DNA of 64,000 bases. It comes from Sophora flavescens. Taxonomy: Eukaryota; Streptophyta; Magnoliopsida; Fabales; Fabaceae. Positions 44,402 through 55,318 of this stretch are shown in pieces (positions within the stretch are counted from its first letter, which is position 1; the number at the start of each line of letters is the position of its first letter). A program made the translations under genes and the position numbers. The notes below the pieces were generated by a model, which saw nothing but the letters and a program-made list of their open reading frames with translations, was not told the origin of the DNA and did not search any database. The DNA lies in the NCBI GenBank assembly GCA_030762895.1, contig CM061068.1, positions 45,907,615-45,971,614 of the forward strand, given 5' to 3'.

Positions 44402-45955
44402 ATGGCTTCAACCACTGCTCCCATGCCTGCTTTTGCAACGAATACTATGTCCATAGTCGTGGAACACCATTTCAACTTTGGAATTCTACAAGAATACAAC
44501 TTGGATGTGAGTAAGTTCATCAACGCCGCTGGTTGGGATGGAATCTTCTTGGAAAATGTCTCGGTGTATCTCGATATGATAAGGGAATTCTAGAGGAGAC
44601 CGAAGATCTCTGAAACAAGTTGTTGGATTTGTGCTAGGAAGGAAAGTGATAGTATCAGAGAAAACCATCTCTGATGCCATTGCTTGTGCTCAAGAAGGAT
44701 TAGTCTTCACTGAAAACTGGGAAGAAGACCTAGGTGGTGCTGAAACAATTGCTGTTACCCTTATGAGGCAAGACAATGTGAGAAATCATCTAAGATGAAA
44801 GATCAAATCAGAATTCTTCACCAGATTCTGAATAAAGTAGTGCTACATAAGATTGGCTCCAAGGAAAATTTATCAGCTCTTCACAAATTCTGCTTGTGCC
44901 ATCTGGTTTTTGAGACCAAGATTAATCTACCATGGATCCTATTTCATCGCTTCAAGGATGCCATTACCAACAGAGAATCCGCCTCTCACATTACCTTCAC
45001 CCATCTCTTGTCAAAAATACTCAAGCAACAAGGCTTGTACGATGTTCTAAGTGCAAAGCCTAAGGATGAACAAGAAAGACTCCTTCATGAGAAAGGATTG
45101 CAAGCTGTTGACTTTGGCCGAGTAAATCTTAGTGGCATGCAACTCAGCACTTACAAGCAAGTGGAGTTGGCAAAGCTTGAAGAGAAGATGAAGGTTAAGG
45201 AAGAAACTCTTGAAGCCAAGGAAGCTGTAATTCTTGGTTTAAAGAAAGGAACCAGGAGAAAAACTGTGGCTGTGAGGCAACCCATTCCCAATAGGACTAC
45301 TAGAGGATCGATCCCCTCTGTATCCTCTGGTGCTACTCTTCCACCTGCACCAAAGAGGATAAGGAAGGTCATTATGTCTGAAGATGAAGACGATGATGAA
45401 CTTCCAATTGCTGCTATTCTTGAAAAACAGGCTGCTGTTGTTGCTGGCCCAATTGCTAAGAAGAAAAGGCAACCAACAAAAAAGGCTAGAACAACCTTGA
45501 CTTCCGAGGTAGTAATTTCTGCTGATGACCCTGTTAGGTTAGCAGTAGATGAACTAGTCTCTAATTTGACAACTCATAATGATAATTTCTCTGCTCCAAA
45601 TGATGTAAATAATGCTTATGTTCCTACCCTGCCACAATCACCACCCTCACCACTACCACACATAGATAACAGTATTACCATTGAAGCCTCCATTCCAAAA
45701 CCCTTGAAAACTCTATTTCCACCCATAGTTCCCTCTTCCACTCTCTATGCTGGCAAATCTGAAAATTGGACCAAAGTACAGAGAGAATGGAAAATACTTT
45801 TACACATCATTCCACATGAACCGAAACTCATCCTAACCAGATGGTATCCCCTGGCTGAATATGAGTTTGAACCCCTCAACATCTATCCTTACTGGGTCAA
45901 CCCCGAACCCCACATTGTTGGTAGTGGCTACGATCTCAAGCGGGGGGGGGGGTGA
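44402..45955 (+). pseudogene. Third ORF of element F (Sirevirus 'env-like' position)
   Basis: ATG at 44402 opens MASTTAPMPAFATNTMS and runs 63 codons to TAG at 44591. After a broken stretch the same frame reopens at 44795 for 386 codons to TGA 45953. Visible are a predicted helical region (AKLEEKMKVKEETLEAKEAV), a basic patch (IAKKKRQPTKKARTTL), an acidic patch (SEDEDDDELP) and a proline-rich stretch (LPQSPPSPLPHIDN). I see no signal peptide or membrane span, so an envelope role is not supported. The N-terminal half resembles the putative plant transposon protein domain seen in many TE ORFs. Function unknown. Confidence 0.7.
45941..45952 (+). other. G-run at the polypurine-tract position of element F
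   Basis: A run of about eleven G residues after CAAGC ends where an LTR should begin (TGATTGAGAT). It overlaps the end of the third ORF, encoding its last glycines. It is plausible as a polypurine tract. Confidence 0.5.
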
Positions 45956-47118
45956 TTGAGATATTGAAAACTTTTTCAACAATTTAAAGCAAACAGTGTT
46001 TCTTTAAAGAAGTTTGGTTTTCACTCAATTTTAATTCCCAAGAATCAGGTTATGGAACAAGTGATGATGTTAAGAAGAATTATAAGAAGTAATAACAAGT
46101 TTAACACAGATTGTAGATCAAAGATTCAAGTTAACAAGTATTCTTAAAACTCATTCACAACACACAAGTGCATATAACAAGTATATGGAGTTTAGAGATG
46201 AGAAGAACACGTAAACCGATTTATCCTGGTTCGACTACCTCCTTTGGTAAGCCTACATCCAGTCCCACACCTTTGTGGTTTTCTCCACTATAATCAGCAA
46301 TTACAAAATTCCAATTACAGCAGCACAAGGATAACCTCATTGCTCAAGAATTCACCAGAAAGCACACTTGCTTTTCTATACCCAAGGATCCCTTCTATCC
46401 TTGTTCAATCCTAAGAGATACCCTCTCTTAATCACACTAATTCACGAAAAGAATTGAGTAGAAGAAAGACTCTAAAAGTCTGATTATACAAATTGAAGTT
46501 TTAATTAATATCACACTTTCTCAGAGATAAAGCACTTTTGGATCTTTCGTAGTTTCACAATCAGAATGAGTTAGGTTCATGAAAAGTGTTCCTTTGATCC
46601 CTATTTATATAGAAGACAAATTATAGTCGTTGGGATCATTTAAAACAGATTTGGATCTGATTTAACAAAATCTGTTTTCTTGATTCTTGTTCTTGAAATG
46701 AGATTCTGTTGATTCTTGTAGAGTTTGCGTCCTTGTCGAAAAATAACCGTTTCCATCTGAAAGGATAGCCAAGTCTAATTGAAGAGTAAAATATCCGTTT
46801 CTATCTGAAAGAATAGCAAATAGCCGCGTCCATTTTGCCACGTCAGTATACGGGAGTGCTAACACAAGTTATTGGACGTGCTTCAACTGGTAGATGAGTT
46901 TCATATGCCATGTTAGTGGACGGAGGTTCTCATTAATATCTTAGTAAGTCCAAAGCGCGTATCGTTAGTAGACGAGCTCCATTTGCCACTTTTAGTAGAC
47001 GAGCTCTCCTTTTTACATTAGTAGACGCGTGCTTCTGTAACTTTCAGTAGACGAGCTCCAGGTGCCACGTCAGCAGACGAGCTCTTTTGTTTCTTCAGTA
47101 GACGAGCTCTAAGTGCCA
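45953..47118. repeat. LTR-like composite region after element F
   Basis: 46817-47118 aligns on the same strand with the U3 of the F 5' LTR (GCGTCCAT...TGCCACGTCAG, GTGGACGGAG, AGTAAGTCCAAAG) and carries AGTAGACGAGCTC repeats. The preceding part (45953-46816) does not match the 5' LTR start; it contains GTAAACCGATTTATCCTGG and CTATTTATATAG and could be another LTR or an insertion. 46741-46816 holds a 32-bp tandem repeat. Element C interrupts at 47119. Confidence 0.55.
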
Positions 47119-48385
47119 TGGTCGCGCAGTCGCGCACGCGCCAAAAAGGACGAGCGGGTTTTAAAAATGTAGTTTAGGGCGACAACTCGGATGTCGTTCT
47201 CAAGGACTCTTAAAATGTTATTTTCCACAAAAATAAGTTTTGGGGGGGGGGGGGGGGGGTTTGGATTGGGAAGAAAATAAACAAAACAGAGCAGTTAAAA
47301 ACAAGGCAGTTTAAAAAGATTGTCAAATAGCTAAAAACATATTAATCTATTGCTCTTGATTTCCCAACTATCATAGGTTCATGCAATTTCCAAGCCCTAA
47401 GCAGATTCTCATCCCCTCCCGGTTGTAGCAACAATTTACAAACGAAACTACTACTACGGATACATGTCCCTATTCCCGAATTAAACAAACGGGGTTAAGC
47501 CCTCATGAACTAAACGAACATGAACGTACACACGCGAATTAAACAAACGCGATTAATTATAGGAACATGGTATCACCGGAAATAAATCAACACAATACAT
47601 TATACTCCTGAATTAAACAAACAGAAATATAAAGCATGGCATTGAAGAGGGAAAAGCATACAAAACAAGAAAATACAAGAACCTCAAGTATATGGAAATC
47701 AATTACAATAGATCAATCCTAGAAACTTAGTTCTCCATTAACAAAAACGAAAACACACAGAGAAAAATGTAAAACAGAACAATGGAGAAGCAAAAGTCTT
47801 TACAAACTGTTCAGAACATCAATTTATACTAGTCAGAAATTAAGACTATTCCCGAGGCGAAGCCTCTCTCGCGACGCGATTCTTGTGAACAGTCTGCAAC
47901 TTTAGGTATTCTTGCGAGGCGAACAATCCTTCGCGAGGCGAGGAACTGAAGAGTCTTCTTGTTACACCCGTTATGAACATCACGGGCCAACCGTGATGCT
48001 TTCTGACTTCCAGGCTCGCGAGGCGAATGGATGCTCGCGAGGCGAGACTCTTCAACTTCAAAACTGCCACGGCCGTGACCTTCAACACGGGCAAGTCGTG
48101 ATCGTCTCTGACTTTTCAGGGTTGCAATACTCGCGGGGCGAGACCTACTTCGCGGGGCGAACCAGAGACCTTGCATTTTCTTGGAACAGTCAGGCTTCGG
48201 GGTCTCGTGGGGAGAAGGGTAGTCGCGGGGCGAATCCCCTGTTCTTTATTCTCTCAACTTCTACTTAACCTGAAAACAAGGAAATAACCATAAGTGTATT
48301 ATTTTGACTCAAAACTAGCTAAATTAACAATAAACTACTTTAGAGACTCAAAACCTTGCTTGAGGACAATCTAATCTAATTCTAA
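47119..48385 (-). repeat. 3' LTR of element C, start deleted
   Basis: On the minus strand it ends GCGACCA at 47119 and matches the A/B LTR family, including a G18 run at 47242-47259 (plus strand), TCGCCTCGCGA-like motifs at 47850-48230 and a palindrome near 47980. About 125 bp spanning the polypurine tract and the LTR start are missing at 48381-48386, with a short TTAG-type overlap suggesting microhomology-mediated deletion. Confidence 0.85.
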
Positions 48386-49832
48386 GACTCAAAAATCAAA
48401 AAGACTCAAGACCTGACAAGCTTAAAAGATTCAATCAACATTGCACAAATTCAAGCAACTTCATCAAAACAGTTTTCTTCATTGTTCCCCCCCTTTTTAA
48501 ACAAAGCAATCCCCATATTCATTTATTCTAAACATTTGAGAATTTCATCATGAAAACAATCAGAAATCTAAGCAAGGGGTCTAAGTTACACACAAGAGGG
48601 AGATCACCAACTTCAAACAACTGCCTTCCTCACAAGGGCATTTAGTATATCACTCAATCACTCAGTTTGTGTCAGGCTATCAATATTGCACTCAGTTTCA
48701 CTTTTCAAGAACACTTCCCATAAACTTGATTTTCATCTCAAAATGGTTCCCACAGAAAACATGCAAGCAACATCAGAAGGTCTTTTATGGGTTATAATGG
48801 GGCCTGGCTAAGGGTAGGATATACAAAAGGAACTAGGCTGAAGACCCTAGGAACTAAGAGAGCATGAACATTATTTACACTTGGAATTTAAATCAATTTC
48901 CTTTTTCATTTTTTCTTTATGCCTTGGGTGGCTACAGCCTTTTATTTTCTAATACTTTTTTTTTATTGTTTTTCTCTTTTTTTTTCCTACATTTATACAC
49001 TTTTTCTTTCATAAGCCTTTGGCTCCAACTTTTTTTTTTTATATTTTTTTTTCTTCTCAATCCCAACAACATATTACACCTTGCAGCCACCCCAAACTTA
49101 GGTTTCTTGCACCCATTCTAAGATTCCATGCTCTCCTAATCCTAAGATCGGGTTAACATGGTTTTCCAGATTTTTGGGCTTATAACATTAGGTTATCAAG
49201 AAGCAATAGGCTAATCAGGCTCAAAGGGGCTAACTAGGGAACATGCATTAGGAATTGGTTATTTTAGGCTAAGTAGCTATTTACAAAGAAAATGCCTAAA
49301 TCATTTGAAGCAAACACATAATCATGCAAACCAAAAAGAGATTCAATCAAATTCAGGAAAGTGCAACTTGAAAGTGATTTTCACACAGTCAAAAACATGT
49401 TGGAGGCTCAAAACCTCACCTGGACATTCATGCAAATTATTTGAAAGAGATTCTATCCCTAGTGTGTGCTCCCTATCACCCCAAACTTATCATAAATCAT
49501 GCCATCATAATAAAATCTCAAAGTTCAGTTATCAATTTCACATGGGAATCACTTTTCAAAAACAAAATTTTTTAATTTTTCAGCCTAGGGGAAATCATCA
49601 CATATCAATCATGCAAGCAATCTGTGCAACATCAATCAAAATCTAGCAAACTTGCCAACAAAAGACTCAACACACAAATGCTCCTGAGCTTCTCAAATTA
49701 TTCAGGAGCTTTATTCAAAGAAAAGGAAAAACTACAACTAGTTCCCTCCCCCACACTTAAAACATGCATTGTCCCCAATGAACAACAGAACTATACAATC
49801 AGAGTGAGGGAAAGGAAAAGAGTACTCCCTGA
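48386..49832 (-). other. Conserved noncoding 3' region of element C
   Basis: It aligns with 13118-14580 of B in reverse. Two AGTTTGGGGT boxes (minus strand, at 49089-49098 and 49478-49487) keep a spacing near 390 bp; the third, at the polypurine tract, is deleted. T-rich runs on the plus strand at 48900-49060 give hydrophobic but meaningless ORFs. Confidence 0.8.
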
Positions 49833-52598
49833 TCAAGTGCAGTGTATGCGGAAGCTGCCACCTGGGTCCCATTTCTTGTAGTCTAAGGCCAAAGAGGTAG
49901 AGTTCATTTCATGGTCCCATAACTTGCAGCCTTGATAAATGAGTAAACACTTGACACTTTTGGTGACCGTGCTCAATGCGGCGGACTCATCACCTCCTCT
50001 TGGGTCAAAGACGACCGCTTCATCAACAAAGTCCTCCCAATAGAATTTGGCTTCAATCCCTTGAACTATCCATGGTGCAAAATCTATTTCCTCTGGTGGT
50101 TTCGCAGGGGGAGGTGGCAGATATGTAGGGAGGGCCTCCGGTGCTGCTTCATCTTCTGCACGTTTCTCACCCACTGCACTGATGAATTTATCACCTTCTA
50201 AACATGCAGCAATCTCAGCACAAACCACACAATGGTTAGCGTTAGTACAATTAGGACATGCAGAAATATCATCAAAGCCAGAAATAAATGGAAAATTAGA
50301 AAGCAAGTCCTCATGGGTGTCCTCAATAGTCTCAGAAAGCAGCTCTATGTGGAACATAGAGTGCTCTTCCACTGGATGTTTCATAGCATCAAATATGTTA
50401 AACTTGGCAACTATATCCCCAAACTTCATAGACATGGTCCCATCATCAACATCAATGTTAGTCTTGGCTGTCTTCATGAATGGTCGGCCCAGGATGATTG
50501 GTGATTTACTGGAATGTGTCTCTCCTGCCATGTCCAGGATGTAGAAGTCAGCTGGGAAGATCAGATCATCAACTTGCACTAGCACATCTTCCACCATTCC
50601 CATGGGGCGGGCACTGGTTCTGTTGGCCAACTGAATGGTGAGACCTGTATACTTCAAGGGACCAAGATCAAGTTTGTTAAAGATGGAGGTAGGCATGACG
50701 TTGATAGAGGCTCCCAAATCCAGCATGCAATTTTCAAACTTCCTATCCCCAATAGTGCATGGAATAGTAAATACGCCTGGATCCTAGCACTTCTGTGGTA
50801 ATGCCTGAGTAGGGGCTACAATAGCAACTATTTCTGGTTTAGACTGGATAAGCGTTGAGACATTAATTCCCAAATCAACCCTCTCATTATTCTTCATCTT
50901 CCTCTGGTTGGTGCATAGGTCCTTAATAAATTTTGCATACTTGGGCACTTGCTTGATCACATCCAACAGTGGGATATTAACACCTACTTTTCTTAACACA
51001 TCAAAAATTTCCTTCTCCTTATCTTCACCACCAATCTTCTTATTATTCTGCAATCTGTGTGGGAATGGGATTGGTGTTCTGTACACTTTCTCAACTTTAA
51101 CATCGACTGAAGGCTCAGGAGTTGTCTCAATAGTTTCTTCATCCTTTCCAGAGGTGGCCTCAACAACTTTTCCAGATCTCAGGGATATGGCACTCACATT
51201 AGGGTTGGAGGCATTAGGATTTATCACTGGCTGTGCTGGCAGCTGGGTTGTCCTTTGAGCTTGCTTTATGTTATTTATGTCTGTGGCCATCTGTCCAATC
51301 TGTGTCCTCAAATCTTGAATGCTAGCACTTGTTTGTGCCTGGAACTGTCCCATTTGCTGCTGGAAAAGTGTAGTCATTTGTGCATTCATTTGTGAAGCCA
51401 ATTGCTTGAACATGTCCTCCATTGAAGGTCCAGAAGATGCAGAAGTGGTCACTGGAGGATTCTGAGGTGCCATTGGTTGTTGTTGGGATGAGTTCCCATA
51501 CCGCAGATTAGGATGATTACTCCAGCTCGGATGGTACCTATTGGTAGAGAGGTCTGGAGTGCTGTACCGATTCTGACTGTTTCCTTGATTATAGGGGTTT
51601 ACTGCATAAGCTTGAGATACTTCACTGACAAACTCTTCCCTCTGGATGGGGCATGGATCATGTGGGTGCTCAGGTGAATTGCAGATGCTACATAACTTTG
51701 CAGGCTGAACTCTGTCTATTGCCAATTGCCTTACAAAAGAAGTCAGCTCATCCAATCTATTCTCAATGGCGGCCTGGTTGGAAGATGACCTATGAATCTC
51801 ATGCACACCTCTTGTTTCAACTGAATTTCTTCTGGTAGTGAACTGCTGGGAATTCAATGACATATTCTCCATGAGTTGCTTGGCAGCAGCTGGGGTCTTA
51901 TCAACTAATGCTCCCCCACTAGCAGCATCCAAAAGATTCCTATCCATCGGCAGCAATCCTTCATAAAAGTACTGGATCAGGAGCTGTTCAGAAATTTGAT
52001 GCTGGGGGCAACTGGATACCAAATGCTTGAACCTTTCCCAATATTCAGCTAGCGATTCATTCCCTTGCCTGATGCCACATATTTCTTTTCTTATTGAAGC
52101 AACTCTTGAAGCAGGAAAATATCTTTCTAGGAACACCCTCTTCAAATCATTCCAAGTGGTGAGGGAGTTGGGCTCAAGATACAGCAGCCAATCTTTTGCA
52201 GCCCCCTGGAGTGAAAACGGAAAGGCCTTCAGCTTGATACTATCCTCAGTGACTCCTTCTGATCTCGAGGTTGTGGAGCATATAACTTGGAATTCCTTCA
52301 AGTGCTTGTGTGGATCCTCACCTGCAAGACCATTAAACTTGGGCAACAAGTGAATAAAACCAGATTTCAGTTCAAAAGGAGTATCAGCACCAGGATATGA
52401 AATACACAATCCATTATAGTTCACATCAGGGGCAGCAAGCTGTCTTAATGTCCTCTGGTCTCCCATGTTTTCAAAAACAGACTTGGAATTAGAATCACTA
52501 CTAGAACTAGCCCGAAATTCTCTACGAAGTGTATGCAATGTTCTTTCTATCTCAGGATCAAATTCACACAGTTCAGGGCAGTTAGTTCTAGTAGCCAG
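49833..52598 (-). CDS. Gag-protease-tail ORF of element C, one internal TAG
   Basis: The frame is open from a CTG at 52596-52598 to TGA at 49833, apart from one TAG at 50784-50786 where relatives have AAG. Gag: FDPEIERTLHTLRREFRASS, MGDQRTLRQLAAPDVNYNG, FPASRVASIRKEICGIRQ, zinc knuckle CSICNSPEHPHDPC, DLRTQIGQMATDINNIKQ. Protease: LDLGASINVMP and ILGRPFMKTAKTNIDV. The tail of about 120 residues (49833 to about 50200) includes LPPPPAKPPEEIDFAPWIV, KFYWEDFVDEAVVFDPRGG and GCKLWDHEMNSTSLALDYKK and matches nothing in A, B, D or E. This is a long preserved frame for a dead element; C looks recently active in trans. Confidence 0.85.
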
Positions 52599-52670
52599 AC
52601 TAATTCAAAACAAAAACAAAAATAAAAAATAAAAACAGAAAATAAAATGCGAAAATAACAAAACAAGAGT

Positions 52671-52688
52671 CCTCGGCAACGGCGCCAA
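52671..52688 (-). other. Primer binding site of element C (tRNA-Asp)
   Basis: The minus strand reads TTGGCGCCGTTGCCGAGG around 52671-52688, one mismatch from the tRNA-Asp complement, following the LTR end GCGACCA and a short A-rich spacer. Confidence 0.88.
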
Positions 52689-52692
52689 TTTT

Positions 52693-52783
52693 TGGTCGCA
52701 CTGTCGCGCACGCCCCAAAAAGGACGAGCGGGTTTTAAAAATGTAGTTTAGGGCGATAACTCGGATGTCGTTCTCAAGGACTC
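52693..52783 (-). repeat. 5' LTR of element C, last 91 bases
   Basis: It matches the ends of the A/B/C LTRs (GTTTTAAAACCCGC region, ending GCGACCA) and is cut at 52783 by element D. The preceding bases GACTC would be the left target copy of D. The remainder should lie beyond 64000. Confidence 0.85.
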
Positions 52784-54414
52784 TGATAAGCCTCTGGCTT
52801 ATCTAGTTTTATGACTAGATGAACTAGGGTTTATGTGCCAATTTATTCGAGTTCACTCTCGTTTTCGCCCAAATTTGCCTTGTTTTGTTCCTAAGTTGGA
52901 CTTTGACTCGTTTTGCGTATTTTGTGTAGTTTTTAGGTTATTTTGAATAGAATTACGCTTGTGGGTGCTTTTGTTGTTTCAGGTTAAATAAGTGAAGCTC
53001 CGGGAGTCAAGGAAAGTCAAAAAGCAGTGGAAATTGCAAGTCTGGAGACACTCGCCTCGCGAGTGTATGCTCGCCCCGTGAGCCTGAAAGTCAACAAAGC
53101 AGCAAAAGTCATCACTTCAGTCTCGCCACGCGAGAGGTGTCTCGCCTCGCGAGATCATGAACCCTGCAAGACAGAGACCATCACGGCCAAGCCGTGATGA
53201 AGACCACGCCCGTGGCAGTTTAAGGTTTGAAGTCTCGCCCCGCGAGAGTTTGAAGACCCTGGAAGTCAGAGACCATCACGGCCCAGCCGTGATGAAGGTC
53301 ACAGCCTAGAATTGAAGACTCGCCTCGCGAACACACCTTCGCCTCGCGAGAGTTCAAATTGAAAGCGCGCCAATTTTAATTCTCGCCTCGCGAGAGGCTG
53401 CTCGCCTCGCGAACGAGCGCAGATCAGGAACCCTATTTAAAGGCTGTTGCAGATCAGAATGAGGGGAGCTGGGAGGAGGCTGTAGGGTTTTTGGAGGGCC
53501 GCGAATCCTAGTAGTTTTCCACTGTTTAGAGTAGCGTTTAGAGTAGTTTCTTTTCTCTTTGGAGCTGCGTCTCCCTTTTTCTTATGGAGATTATGTCCGA
53601 TCGCTTGTCTATGAGCATGAGGAACTAATCCCATCGTCCGAGGGAACGATGAAGCCACCCATGGCAGTGTAGATCCGATATGATGTATGTCTTTCTCCTT
53701 TAATTCAATTCTTGTTTTCCGATTCTGATTTGAATGTTTGATCATATGTTTTGCGTGATTAATCAGTTAAACGTGTTTGAGGCCTAACGGCGATTCGCGT
53801 TTCAGAACTTGAATCGGGATCATAAATGTTTTCTAATTCTGATTTGATTGTGTTGATCATATGTGTTGCGTGATTGACTTGTTAACGTCGATGAGGCCTA
53901 GTCAGCGATTCGCGTTTAGAACTTGAATTAGGATCATCGATCGAATATTGCACGAGAGTGAGTAGGAGATCGGTGCGACCTTATAGGGAACAAGAATTAA
54001 CAGAATTCGAGATTAGGATTATGAGACCTAGTAAGTAATTAATCCAATCGTCGAATACGTCCTAATGAGCACGAGAGTGGATTTAGGAGAATTTAGGGGT
54101 CCCGGTTGACATTGTAATTGAACTTAGGGAGGAATTCATCATCACTTGGGTGTACATATTGGGTAGGTGGATTTGTGACCTTGGATATTTTAGTTTTCAT
54201 ATTTTTAGTTAATTATTTAATTAGATTTGTTAATTGAATTTCGATCCTATTCTCTCTTCTCTCTCAACCACCTTCTGTAACTTGACCGAACGCATCGGAT
54301 TTCCCGCGGATTAGTCGAATTGGTAGCCCAATCCCTGAGTTCGACCTCGGTAATTACTTACCGTGTTATTTTTATTACTTGCGACGACCCGGTACACTTG
54401 TCGGAGTCACAACA
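52784..54414 (+). repeat. 5' LTR of element D
   Basis: It starts TGATAAGCCTCTGGCTTATC and ends TCACAACA. U3 carries TCGCCTCGCGA-like motifs and two ATCACGGC/GCCGTGAT palindromes (about 53190 and 53277). CTATTTAAAGG near 53433 is the TATA candidate. Part of the body (53700-53930) contains a duplicated block beginning GTTTTC(C/T)(G/A)ATTCTGATTTGA. Confidence 0.9.
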
Positions 54415-54420
54415 AGTTTT

Positions 54421-54438
54421 TGGCGCCGTTGCCGGGGA
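54421..54438 (+). other. Primer binding site of element D (tRNA-Asp)
   Basis: TGGCGCCGTTGCCGGGGA begins six bases after the LTR and is a full complement of the tRNA-Asp 3' end. Confidence 0.92.
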
Positions 54439-54575
54439 TTGGCACGACCAGTTTTCCTAATTTTTAGGAAATTCGGCTGTTTGGTTAAGCTGACTTTTAG
54501 TTTTATTTTCTTTTATTTAATTGCTATTATTTTTCTCTGCTTCTTTGATTCCACTTGGTCTTTGCCTGTTTTTGT

Positions 54576-55318
54576 ATGCGAGGTACCCTCCTACAAGAGG
54601 ACTTGCTATTTGATTCCGAGATCACCAGGACCGAGCGGCAATTAAGGAAAGAAGCCAGGGAACGGAAAAGAATTGAAGGAATTAAAATAGAGGGCATGGC
54701 TGAAGAAAATCCTCCTCCTCCTCCTCCTCCTCGTTACAAGCCTTTATTCGAGTACGATCTACCAAACTTGGAGGATTGTGCTTCATCTATAGTGAGGGGC
54801 AACCTGAACACAGACTCCTTCAGAGTGGAAGGGTGTGTCACAGCTCAGATCCGCGAGAATCAATTTGATGGCAGTGGCAAACAAGACCCGCATAGACACA
54901 TCACTCGCTTCCTTGAAGCCTGTGACTTACAGAAGACCAGAGGAGTCTCACAGGATGAGTTTCACTTGCGACTTTTCCCTCTCTCTCTTAGGGATGTCGC
55001 TCGCGATTGGGTTGACAGCTTGGATAGGAACAAAGATCGTAACTTGGGAGCAAATGGCACGAAGTTCCTAACCAAATACTTTCCTCCTCGGAAGGCGGCA
55101 CAAGCAAGAATAGCGATCACATCATTCAGGCAGACGGAGGATGAAACTTACAATGAAGCGTGGGAGAGGTACAATGGTTTATTGAGAAGATGTCCCTCTG
55201 CGTTCTTTTGACCCGGTTTCCAAAGTGCAGCACTTCTTTAATGGGTTGAGGGGACGCTATCGGATGAACTTGTGATGCCGCACTGGCGGTTCTTTTGTAT
55301 ATTTATCGGTGAGGATGG
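54576..55318 (+). pseudogene. Gag N-terminal part of element D
   Basis: ATG at 54576 starts MRGTLLQEDLLFDSEITRTE, a charged helix-prone stretch and a run of prolines (PPPPPPPRYKPLFEYDLPN). The capsid-like part follows: GSGKQDPHRHITRFLEACDL, LFPLSLRDVARDWVDSLD, KYFPPRKAAQARIAITSFRQ. The frame ends at TGA near 55209, and the next 110 bp (HFFNGLRGRYRMNL in another frame) are indel-damaged before the ORF resumes at 55319. Confidence 0.87.

Larger units (their letters stand above)
37832..47118 (+). mobile_element. Sirevirus-type Ty1/copia element F with a third ORF
   Basis: The 5' LTR starts TGTTGGAACC at 37832, followed by a tRNA-Met primer site and, in order, gag, protease, integrase, RT, RNase H, a further long ORF (44402-45955) and a G-run. 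An extra ORF after pol is the hallmark of Sireviruses (SIRE1/Maximus). The 3' LTR region is incomplete: it is cut at 47118 by element C, and its beginning does not match the 5' LTR. Multiple in-frame stops show it is defective. Confidence 0.88.
47119..52783 (-). mobile_element. Athila-like element C lacking RT, RNase H and integrase
   Basis: Minus strand: partial 5' LTR (52693-52783, cut by D), tRNA-Asp primer site, a gag-protease ORF with an unfamiliar tail (52598-49833), the conserved noncoding 3' region, and a 3' LTR (48380-47119) missing its first bases. The protease is followed by about 120 codons of tail and then by sequence equivalent to that after the pol stop in B. It therefore cannot make its own cDNA or integrate, and would depend on an A/B-type partner. 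It interrupts the Sirevirus F. Confidence 0.88.

Noticed and set aside
44149..44514. 121-codon ORF with hydrophobic stretches before the third ORF of F
   Set aside because: It overlaps the start of the third ORF in another frame, and its hydrophobicity comes from T/C-rich leader sequence.
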